This document shows, piece after piece, positions 24,201-32,889 of a DNA stretch of 64,000 nt. The first letter of the stretch is position 1, and each line of letters starts with the position of its first letter. Under the pieces are notes generated by a model. That model ran no database searches and was not told the DNA's origin. It worked only from the letters and a program-made list of their open reading frames with translations. A program made the translations under genes and the position numbers. The DNA is from Pomphorhynchus laevis (taxonomy: Eukaryota; Acanthocephala; Palaeacanthocephala; Echinorhynchida; Pomphorhynchidae). The stretch lies in contig WNNJ02002654.1 in the NCBI GenBank assembly GCA_012934845.2, forward strand, positions 1-64,000. Direction: 5' to 3'.

Positions 24201-27200
24201 ATGAAAAACATTTGTTTGTCGTATTACTTACGATACAATTATTATTTATAACATCACAAACTATACAATTATTTCTGTTACATTTAAAAGATCTAAAATT
24301 GAAATCATTAGTACTTATGTATTTTTTCAATATGGTTGAGTACATGTAACTTTTAAGTCATAATTTTTAACGTTGCTTTTTCGGTGTCACCACCTAGTTT
24401 AGTTGACTCAGACTAAACTTACAACGGGATATCTAGCATCATCTGACAGGGGGCTGCCCTGCTTAAGGCGGTTGCAGGCTGGAACAAGATCTATAAAGAT
24501 CTACCACCTTCACTCAACACGCTACGCGACCTGACTATTGGCCATTACCTGGTCTCTTAAACGTGATCACGTGAAGCAGTTTACATTTTAAAGTATAAAC
24601 ATCTTCGTCGGATGCAAACTTCTCCTTTTTTAAATTTAATAATTCTTAAAACTTGTTTGAAAACTTGTTTGGAAATATAAACATCAAACTTCTTTGGAAA
24701 TATATAAACATATACATGCTATAATAAGTATAACGCCTATCTAACTTAATTTCAACCTGCAAGCAAATATAAATATATGGATAAAATTGAATTAGTAGAA
24801 TCCTTAAATATTTTGATAAATCAAAATTATTTAAAAATAGGGACGTCTATATTTTGACAAGTAAAAGATGTTCCAATGGGTGGTAATAGTAGCCCAATTA
24901 TAACTGACTTATTTTTATACCGCGTTTTGAAGAAATTTATTAATCAGATCAGCTGAGTCTACGTATTTTATACTATATATAAATTAAAAATAAATAATTA
25001 AATAATAAATAATTATTTAAAATTAAAAAAATAAATAAATTTTTTAAATTTTAAAAAATTTAAATTTTTTAATTAAAATATTTAAAGTATAGAGACATAT
25101 ATATTATAACAAATAAATTGTGTACTAATGGGAAATAATAATAACTCAATTATAGCTGACTTGTTTTTAAGCTCTATAGAATATGAATTTGTTCATAACT
25201 GTGTAAAAAATATATTTAAATTATATAAATATATGAAATATGTTTTGATGCATTGAAGATATATGTGTATTTAATTCTAGCAATTTTGATTCAATAAGCG
25301 AACAAATTTATCGAAGGTAGCCTTATTCTTAATAAATAAAGCAAGTAATAACTTTGTATATATTTGCCTTAACTATATATTTGTCTATATATTCGACTAT
25401 ATATTAACAACTATATATTAATAAAGATATGTTCAAAACTTACTAAATTAAAGCATAACTATATAATAACAACTATTGATAAAGCTAGTAATAACTTAAA
25501 TAACGATTTATTTAAATTTATTCAAAACAACAATTGATAAACATATTAATACTTTGTCTTTATATGCAAATTGCTTTATTATGATATACTGATGAAATAA
25601 GTTAATAATAATGATTTAAATATAAACACAACAAGTCATTTACGACCAATTTAATGTTCATCTAGATATTTACTATGCTCATGTCTGAATATTTTTCTTG
25701 TAAATAATAAATTGATAAAGACAAATAAAAAATTATCCTTACAATTTCATTGACATCTGGAATATAACTATCTACAAGTTTATTCGTCACCATCCATTCT
25801 TCGCCAGCTTTGCGAACAATTCCAAATTTATCTTCATGTGAAATAGTTGATCGCAAATGTAATGCCTTGTTATCGTTTAGAACAATTGCCTCGACTGTTT
25901 CAACCACGATTTCATCAACTGAAGGAAGATAATCACCATAGTGGTGTAATAACCACAATTCGCCAGCTACACGTGAAATTTTGTTATAATCTACGCAGTC
26001 ACGAATTGCCTTTATTAGCACTGCACAATTCTTTTTAACGTTTACGGATTTCACTATGTCAAGTTCTTCCACTTCTTTTCTTGGTTTGTAAGTCCCTGAG
26101 AGAATGCGAATTTTATTTTTTAACTAAAAGCTTATAAGTTAAAAATTAATAAAAATTGTGGTGCAATTATCAAAATTTCTGTGATGCGGATATTTTACTT
26201 TGCCATTTATTTAGAAACCAAGTTGTAATTAATTACTTGTTTATATGTCCAAAAAACAACCTTAATGTATTGCAAATAACGAATTTGTCTTAACCATCAA
26301 AATTAATCTGAATCCGTGTATTTAATCACATGAGAATGTTTCACCTAGATTTATAATCTTGAGAAAGCTTTAATATCTATAGTATTGAGAAAATATCTAT
26401 AGTATAATCCCGAAACTAAAGTACTGGTTTGCAATAAAAATATTGAACTTCTTTGCAATTCTGCTCATTTGCTATACAACCCGTTGGGATTTCTGACATA
26501 AGCTTGTAAAAATGAATCATTAATTTTTTTTACTTTGAACTATTGTAGTTATCATTTTGAATATTGTTAATACTGATCGATAAGCAGGGGATATACATAT
26601 GTGGGTATTAGAGAGTCAATCCGAAAACTTTGTCTTAATGTATAATTGGAAATTTACATTATTCACATCGTCAAATACAATGATTTAACTATGCAGAGTA
26701 ACACATTTGCTCTTAGCCTTCTGATAATGACGGGATGCTTCTATATTATCTAATATTTTCTTTTACATTTGTTTTAAAATTCGATTCACTTCTTCTCCGA
26801 TACCTTAAACTACTAAAAATATTATCGGATAAAACAATTAATCGTCTATTCTCTTAACGCGCTCTGAATGCTTAGCAATTTTACGATTCTCATTATATTT
26901 AAAAGGATCGTTCATTCTTTCTAATGGTATGATGGAGAAAGTTATTGAACACACCAATGTCCAAATGAGCCCAAAAGCTAAGCCCATTGAACCGGACACA
27001 ATTTTACAACCACTCATCATAAATATTTAAAATCAAGATGTTCTTTTTCAGGATATAGAGGAGAAACATATATGTCAGTTTGTAAAGTACTGTGGGGCTG
27101 CAGATCCGTCAGGGCTTTACGCCTATGGAACAGCAGATACGTTAGGGCTTAACACAAAGCACTTACAGCAAATGCTGTTAACCTTTATTTAATGCACACG

Positions 27201-30200
27201 TAACAACTAAAGATATCCTAGGTCAGGTATGGCGAACCACTTTCCCGCGAGTCACCAACTGATCTACCACTCATATTTGAGTGATCCACGTCGTTCTATG
27301 TAGATGTTTGTTCAACAATAAAAAAACTTTTCTGCTTCGGCAAGTGCTTTTCGTTAACATATTAACGAAAAGAGTCAACTAATGCATAGAGTTTCTAATT
27401 TATTGTTTATAATGTCATCACTGCGTGTGTGTTATTGGCCAGTTGTGTTTTAACAATCGTGAGCGTCGTTGTGTTTGAATTCGAACATGTTTTGAGGCCA
27501 GATTTTCCTGTCTGCATCTGTGTATACTTACGTGTTATTAGTATTTTTTGTAAGTGCATTTTATGTTTCATCTTAAGGTACTTACGAACCCCTCAGTATT
27601 GCAGAAAAGAAATTATCAGCCAGAAGTTAGGGAAGAGAAAGGCTATTTTACGATAAATGGACAAGTTTGGCGTCATCAACCACAGTGACAAAGCTTTATG
27701 CTGCCTCTGCCAAGACAATTACTCCTCGTTATTACAAGAAATCGGCATTTTTTAAGTAACCACAATAAATTATGCTTAATGAAAGAGGAAGATACATGTG
27801 AAATTTTACAGAAAGAAGTTATAGAACATAACTATCAAATCAACCGCTTCTCGATACTATTTAATCCAGGAAATAACATTTCGAATGTCAACTTTTCAGT
27901 TGTTAAATACTATTTCACAGCATGGAAAACCACTCTCTAATTGTGAGCACTTGAAATAAGCTTTTAAAAATTATTCGGAATTATTATCTGAAGATTTCGC
28001 AAATAAAAATGATATACTCAAAAGAATTAATGAAATGACAACTGCTAGAAATACAGTAAAAGATAAAATTTCTGCCATGGACGAAAACGTAACTGAGCAG
28101 CTTTTACAAAATTTAAGAAATGCTGAAACGTTTCGTTTGTTTGGATGAATGCACTGGTCTTATATCAGCTGCCCTTAAAAAAGATTTATTTTAACGTGGC
28201 AAATGCGTGCCAGCGCACGCTTACATGACCACAACAAAACAAAAATGTAAATCAGGTGTCGAGAAGGTGTGAACGGAGGATGTGTTTGAATGTGATAAAG
28301 GAGGGAGCGCGGCGGACGTCGAGAGGGAGTTGATTCCAGGAGAGTGAGGCGGCGACGAGGAAGGATCGGAGACCGTAGTTGTTGGAGTAATTGGGAACGT
28401 GGAGTAAGAGGGTATGACAGGAACGCAGCGATAGCGAGGTGGGGCGAGTGTCGTCTAAGAAAGGAAGGTTGATGAACATTGGTGAGCCGACAGCGATGAG
28501 ACGAAAAGTAACGAGAAGGCGGAGTTTGATGCGGATGTGGATGGTGGGCCAGGAGAGTTGGGCAAACTATGTGGATGTGTGGTCGAAGCGACGGAAACGA
28601 AATAGCACTCAAACGCCGGAGTTGATTATGCGTTGATGATGGATTTTGGAGAAACGGCGAAAATGTCAAGGCAGTAATCGATTTTAGGGAAAAGAAGATA
28701 CATACAAAAAATAACGTTTGATCGGTATTTTTCTATCAAACAAGACGGTAAAATTTACTTTTAAAAAGGTTTGTTCAATTCCGTTAGCGATTTTTTTCAA
28801 TATTAACCAGAAATTAAAGAAAGTCAAGTAAAAAATCAAGATCTAATGAAGTCATTGCTGAGAACACCGTTCTTACAGAATGGAATTCTTTACCATCATC
28901 CTTTGAATCAATGAAATAATCAGCACTATCACTTCTGAGATTGTTTGGTTCCTCATATTCATGTGAATCCGTGTTTTTACATATGAATTTCATAAAATCA
29001 GGTACCATAAATCGTATTTGAGCCAATATGAATGATGCATGCATCAAACTGAAAACTACAACATATAAACCTAGGATTCTAATGCTATCAGATAAGATGC
29101 AGCTGTGACCCACTTTTGTTTATATTTTATAAAAGATATATAATTGATCCAGGATTTAAAAATGTTCGTCATCCCTGTCCTAGGTGAACACTTAATTGCA
29201 TACGAAGCGTGTCGTTAGTTCCACCAGATAAATGTCCAGGAATTCGACCATTGAGAGTTGGGTGAATAGTTTTACGCCTCATAAACAAACTGGTTTTATA
29301 TCAATAGTGAATAATGATATGGAACAAGGAGCCAAAGGTGATCAATTATGCGTATCACAACTGTGTGGAGCGAAATATGCAATCAATAGTGTAAGAAAAT
29401 GTTCAATTTTAATGAAAATAATTGAATTTTGTTATAGATGCAAAAAATGCTTTTAATCAAATTAATCGAACAGCATCACTGCGAAATATCAACAAAGTAT
29501 ACCCGGCTTTGGCAAACATTCTATTTTAAACTTATAAGGATATAAATCTTTCCTGTGGACGATGCCTTATATTCGCCCCGTATTGACACCGTTTTGGCGT
29601 GTGCTATGTAGCAGCATTCAAATAAGATTGATAGTGCCTTTTTTCTTACATTTATCCAAGAAAACTTACCTTTTAAATTTCAAGCTGTATAAACTTATAA
29701 TTATCAGGTGCGTTACGCGTTATAGCTTAGAGTTTACTAGTATCAATCTTTTCAGCTCCAATATTATATCCTCTTCTTCAGTTCCCTCATTGTAATATCG
29801 CATTTGTTTCATTAATCGTTGTGATTCATTCCAAATACTTGTAGATATATCGCATAGGTATTTAATTCCTAATCTACGCGTTATTAGATCCATACAAATA
29901 TCAAATACTTGCAAACTTAATTCATTACTACCTAATAATTTTAATGTATGATTCGCTTGAATATAATGCTTCTTAACGATACAAACCATTAAGGTTCGTT
30001 CCGACACGTTCTTTAAGGAGACAAGAATACTGATTTGACTCGAGCTGAATAACCAATATAAAAATCAATCAGTGTAACTTTGAAAACTCTCTGAACCTCT
30101 GTAGTACAGTGTTCGATTTTTGACCAATGATGTCTCTGATAAATTCATAAGATTCAACTGGTAACCAAAGTATCATTGAACCATTAAATGTAACATATAC

Positions 30201-31439
30201 ATTTAAGTCCTTAAAACGCTTAACAGCAGTGGCTTGGATTTTATTATGAGTAATTAGCACGCTATATGTGCATTACATAATGTCTATACTTTAAGCCAAT
30301 TTCATTTAATTTTATTCACAACTCACGAAGAGACTGAGGTACCAACACACGTGGCATCGTCCGCATAAAAAGAACGTCTCCAACGTTCGTGCTATAAAAA
30401 CATTTAGTCATATCAGGCTATAGTATTCGCTCTGGATTAATCGTAATGTTATGTAAGATTTCTTTATTGATTTAATCGGTACATTTTTGTTGTAGAGCAA
30501 AAATGTAATTTGATTATTTAAAAAATTTAAGGATATTTTGACAAAGACTTTTACATAATTTTTAAAAAATTTTTACCCGAAAATTTAAATGTTTATAAAT
30601 AATAAAGTTTTATAAATAAGAATAATAATTTAAATTAAACCAGCGTTCAATAAAAGTGTAATAAAATAAAACATGAGCGATATAATAGGAAATCAAATTG
30701 TTATTTGAATTATCTTTTGTATAGGAAAGAAGTCACCAGATAATGTTAATAACAGAAACTATTAATGTCAGTAATCAATCATGTATTATAATGATATTAT
30801 GTTGTACTTTAAAAGTAATTTGTTATTTTACCAATTTGAAAATAACAAAGTAATTTAGCGATAAAATATATACTTTGTTTGTTGTCCAAAAGTTCTGTTA
30901 TTTTGATTGAATATTTCATATTCAAATGACTATTATAAAATTTATTTAACCTGGTCCTTCAAAGTACCATTCTGATCCAGCCATTCGGTTAATTCCGTCA
31001 TCATCAGTAAAATTAACATTTGCCCATAGACGTAAGGCTTGCTTCGCTAGCACAACTTTCATTTTTGTTGGAACCTAAATAGAACTTGAAATTAACATAC
31101 TATTTATAGCATTACCTTATGTAAAGTTTCACCAGGATACAGTGGAAAGGGTTCTTGTGCAAATCGATATTCTGTGTCAGCATTTCGAAGTATTGCTTGT
31201 CCAAATTTATCACACGCAACTTCTTCAGTTTGCGGATTTCTAACTACTGGATTCATGATTATACAATAATGAGATGGTGGTATAATAACCATGGGAAGCG
31301 GTTTTGGATGTACAATGGATTCATGTTCATGTTTTATCAATATTTGAGGACCGATTTCAACTCGTGTTACATTGGTATTCATATCAAGAACATAATTATA
31401 TTGATATGGGGCTAACCTGTGTATAACCTTATCGACCAT
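14688..31439 (-). CDS. MVP: Major vault protein, complete eight-exon gene
   Basis: Exons on the minus strand: 31,439-31,116; 31,074-30,951; 26,095-25,743; 20,637-20,194; 17,522-17,368; 17,074-16,735; 16,638-16,427; 15,273-14,688. All introns are GT-AG and the phases add up to 2,538 bp, 845 residues plus TAA. MVP is the structural protein of the vault, the large hollow ribonucleoprotein particle of the cytoplasm. Residues 1 to ~467 hold the repeated beta domains ([36 protein letters not shown]). Next come the shoulder domain ([30 protein letters not shown]) and the C-terminal coiled-coil cap helix and cap ([32 protein letters not shown]). The length is close to the usual ~850-890. The start is an ATG aligning with known N-termini. 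An acceptor-like TTTCAG 19 bases upstream hints at a 5' noncoding exon. Confidence 0.95.
16427..16638 (-). CDS. MVP: MVP exon 7
   Basis: 212 bp with acceptor TTTAG|AATTCA and donor GCAAA|GTAAGT, phase 2 out. It codes [32 protein letters not shown] and [16 protein letters not shown], the junction between the shoulder and the cap helix. Confidence 0.93.
16735..17074 (-). CDS. MVP: MVP exon 6 (shoulder domain)
   Basis: 340 bp with acceptor AATTAG|A and donor CATAAA|GTAAGT. It codes [40 protein letters not shown] and [20 protein letters not shown], ending in FDHFHK. This is the stomatin-like shoulder domain, the most conserved part of the protein. Confidence 0.95.
17368..17522 (-). CDS. MVP: MVP exon 5
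   Basis: 155 bp with acceptor TTTAG|GTCACA and donor TCAAG|GTAATT, phase 0 in and phase 2 out. It codes [20 protein letters not shown] then [20 protein letters not shown], the last vault repeat before the shoulder. A longer open stretch in another frame over the same bases is a shadow. Confidence 0.92.
17735..19965 (+). mobile_element. Broken LINE in MVP intron 4
   Basis: Antisense to MVP. The RT start is recognisable ([50 protein letters not shown]), as is the C-terminal end ([35 protein letters not shown]). This is a widespread family of invertebrate non-LTR retrotransposons whose C-terminus reads FVPVAVET...FL..LG. Several stops and frame changes divide it. The same insertion is in the second block (55,200-57,470), so it predates the duplication. 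Confidence 0.75.
20194..20637 (-). CDS. MVP: MVP exon 4
   Basis: 148 codons, phase 0 at both ends, acceptor TTTAG|TTAATTCAC, donor GACGAA|GTAAGT. It codes [60 protein letters not shown] and [20 protein letters not shown], ending in [17 protein letters not shown]. This exon is duplicated at 57,691-58,134 with one residue changed (A to T). Confidence 0.95.
21500..22665 (+). mobile_element. Naiad fragments, linker region present twice
   Basis: 21,505-21,975 and 21,990-22,480 both match the CxC linker part of the Naiad element (2,811-3,290), one after the other in the same direction. The second continues into the start of the RT region to ~22,660. Neither keeps a useful open frame. They lie in MVP intron 3 and are followed by an inverted copy. 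Confidence 0.75.
22690..24660 (-). mobile_element. 3'-truncated Naiad element, inverted
   Basis: It starts with the same GC-richer leader (24,365-24,560), then the cysteine cluster and GIY-YIG segment (24,345-24,091), the linker (23,791-23,330) and the CxC plus RT start (23,310-22,760: [37 protein letters not shown]). The rest of the RT is missing. In the nuclease the copy is broken differently from the one at 1.5-5 kb. It forms an inverted arrangement with the fragments at 21.5-22.7 kb, a pattern known for Penelope insertions. Confidence 0.8.
24700..25650 (+). mobile_element. Decayed Naiad RT fragments
   Basis: Short stretches match the RT core region (compare 24,720-24,920 with 3,945-4,145, and 25,110-25,330 with 4,085-4,320), separated by AT-rich filler and an inverted 3'-terminal word near 24,955. 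Stops are frequent. It is the oldest-looking part of the Naiad cluster in MVP intron 3. Confidence 0.65.
25743..26095 (-). CDS. MVP: MVP exon 3
   Basis: The acceptor is CTCTCAG|GG and the donor GAAATT|GTAAGG. It codes two vault repeats from [15 protein letters not shown] through [19 protein letters not shown] and [22 protein letters not shown], the equivalents of GEEWLV...AYLPAV and GEEWLV...HVPDVHEE in known MVPs. Introns 2 (4.9 kb) and 3 (5.1 kb) on either side are full of transposons. Confidence 0.93.
26838..27020 (-). CDS. Possible small membrane protein inside MVP intron 2 (unrecognised)
   Basis: An open frame of 60 codons with a true ATG at 27,020 (a second ATG follows directly). It has one hydrophobic segment ([20 protein letters not shown]) and a basic tail ([16 protein letters not shown]). 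It could be a small single-pass protein, the last exon of a nested gene, or chance. There is no homology I recognise and no partner exon is clear. Confidence 0.25.
   Translation of the reverse strand: MMSGCKIVSGSMGLAFGLIWTLVCSITFSIIPLERMNDPFKYNENRKIAKHSERVKRIDD
28175..28670 (-). mobile_element. 3' end of a CR1/Jockey/L2-type LINE inserted in the hAT element
   Basis: On the minus strand 28,479-28,252 reads [20 protein letters not shown] then [12 protein letters not shown] and stop, the conserved C-terminus of many LINE polymerases (YG.RSF..AA...WN.LP). The piece is much richer in G and C than its surroundings and ends in a short AAATAAATC-like tail at about 28,180. Only the last ~160 codons remain (5' truncation, usual for LINEs). 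Confidence 0.75.
28814..29060 (-). pseudogene. Exon-like ORF inside the hAT element, possibly anoctamin C-terminus
   Basis: After an acceptor-like CCTAG at ~29,061 the frame reads [20 protein letters not shown] then [11 protein letters not shown] and an acidic tail to a stop at 28,814. A hydrophobic helix followed by (M)(V/I)PD resembles the end of TMEM16/anoctamin proteins (VIVF...MIPD). It lies between the hAT ends, outside the transposase, so it may be a host exon picked up by the transposon. Homology is weak by eye and chance cannot be excluded. Confidence 0.3.
29720..30260 (-). CDS. Unrecognised ORF pair inside MVP intron 2
   Basis: Two neighbouring open stretches in different frames. 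The upstream one (30,260-30,069) contains [20 protein letters not shown]; the downstream one (30,007-29,720) contains [20 protein letters not shown] and [20 protein letters not shown]. Neither begins with ATG. Codon content looks more protein-like than the surroundings. They could be exons of a nested gene or a decayed gene. I do not recognise the family. Confidence 0.3.
30951..31074 (-). CDS. MVP: MVP exon 2
   Basis: A 124-bp exon after a 41-bp intron. The acceptor is TTTAG|GTTCCAAC and the donor CCAG|GTTAAA. It codes [20 protein letters not shown] and [11 protein letters not shown], matching the known MVP run LPNTALHLKALLDFEDKDGD...GDEWLFEGPG position for position. It ends in phase 1. Confidence 0.92.
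31116..31439 (-). CDS. MVP: MVP exon 1
   Basis: Codes residues 1-108, from [19 protein letters not shown] to [11 protein letters not shown], the first vault repeats with the conserved HYCIIMNPV and [13 protein letters not shown] stretches. The donor is AAG|GTAATG, phase 0. The start ATG is at 31,439. Confidence 0.93.
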
Positions 31440-31729
31440 CTGATAAGCAGATTTTGTTCTGAAATATTTAATATTAAATAAATCAAATCGATAATCCTGA
31501 GTTTCAACATCAAATTAAAACAATTCAGTAACTGTAAATCTTTAATTTTGATGATATTTTAAACACGTTTATTGTCATTTTCTGTCGTTTTAATTTGCTT
31601 TACATATTTTCAAGTCACTGCATTATTATCAGAATTTTACATTTAGTTTTCTCAACCTAAGATATACGAAGTCATTTATTTTATTCGATAGAATAAAATG
31701 AAAATATCCATTTTCTTTCTTTTATAAGT

Positions 31730-32885
31730 AATATCTTTATGGAACGAAGAATAGTATTTTTATTTAATACAACAAAACGTAAATGTCCGATATTTCGATA
31801 ACTACTGCTGTCATCGTCATAAAGGTACAAAAAATACCAAAGTTGCCATTTGTACAAATTACAATAAAACAGAAACAAACTTCAAAGAAAAACATTACAA
31901 ACACACATTTACACACATTCTATGAATAATAATTTCAATTAAATAGAGATTTTGTAATCTATTATGCCCTAAACTCAATACATGTTGTGATATAGCACCC
32001 ACCATATTACCCCGTTTAATATTATATTTATGTTGTGACATACGCTTTTCCAATCCTTGTCCAGTTTGACAAATATAAGAGGAGGAACAGTTATCACAGG
32101 GTATCTTATAGACAACGGACATTTCATTAAATTTTGGTTTTAATTTAAAAATGTTATGCAATTTAGGCAGTTTTTTATTGTAAATTAATACATCCGTAGT
32201 ATTACTAGATGTTTTATTTTTATATATAAATTTATTAAAAAAGGTGTTCCATTTTTTATTAATAAAAGGAATTCTTAGATATATTTTTTCGTTTCGAAGG
32301 TCCAAAATATTTCTTTCTTTTCACAACATCACAACTTTTATAGTAAGCTTTTTTAGTAGCCCAATCGGGAAAACCAAAGTTGATTAAACCCAAACGAATA
32401 ATAGAATAACTCTCTTTTAATAAATTGCATTAGAGCAAATAATTCTAGCTCGGTGAAAAAAACATTGCAGCTGCAATCAACCATTTTTTAGATAATAACT
32501 TTTTCAAAGTTATTATCTTTCTCTTCTAATACAGGAGGCATATTTTATTAATAAGAATAACATTTTACCTAATAATAAATCTGATTTTAATTTGAAAATT
32601 TCCTATTAGTTTTTAATTAGTTGTAATCCTTATTGAATTTGGTTAATTATATTTGTTTGATTTTGTTTTTTTTGTATCAATTTTACGTAATATTTATTTT
32701 ATTTCGCTATTATAATTTTTGAAGTATGTTTCTATGTTTTATTGTAATTTGTATAAATAGCAACTTTAGTAATTTTTTGAAGTTTCCTGACGATGATAGC
32801 AGTAGCTATCGAAATATCGGACAAACGTTTTGTTGTATTAAATAAAAATACTATTCGTTTCATAAAGATAATATTTATAATATGT
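31730..32885 (-). mobile_element. Canonical Penelope-like element fragment with inverted ends
   Basis: 32,305-31,895 (minus) encodes a C-terminal-type GIY-YIG domain (SVVYKIPCDNCSSSYICQTG, QGLEKRMSQHKYNIKRGN, AISQHVLSLGH), the usual Penelope arrangement and distinct from the Naiad copies. About 95 bp at 31,738-31,835 recur inverted at 32,785-32,875. These arms carry CTGACGA-T-GATAGC-AGTA-GCTATC-GAAA (right arm perfect), the hammerhead signature reported for Penelope pseudo-LTRs. The RT is absent; it is a 5'-truncated, broken copy. Confidence 0.75.
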
Positions 32886-32889
32886 ATTA

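Larger units (their letters stand above)
27224..29177 (+). mobile_element. hAT DNA transposon in MVP intron 2
   Basis: The ends are CAGGTATGGCGAAC (27,224) and the inverted equivalent GTTCGTCATCCCTG ending at 29,177. The 8-bp target duplication TCCTAGGT is perfect (27,216-27,223 and 29,178-29,185); 8 bp is the hAT standard. Inside, 27,655-28,165 reads as the N-terminal part of a hAT transposase ([13 protein letters not shown] zinc-finger-like start, then [37 protein letters not shown]), interrupted by stops. The catalytic core and C-terminus are missing. A LINE end (28,175-28,670) and unrelated DNA fill the rest. Confidence 0.85.

Noticed and set aside
28175-28669. Plus- and minus-strand ORFs of 65-164 codons in the GC-rich patch as a host gene
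   Set aside because: The YG.RSF..AA...WN.LP ending shows it is a LINE polymerase C-terminus; the longer overlapping frame is low-complexity.
30069-30260. Nicotinic receptor ligand-binding segment ([15 protein letters not shown])
   Set aside because: The following cysteine-loop sequence is absent and the neighbouring frame does not fit; the resemblance is too short.
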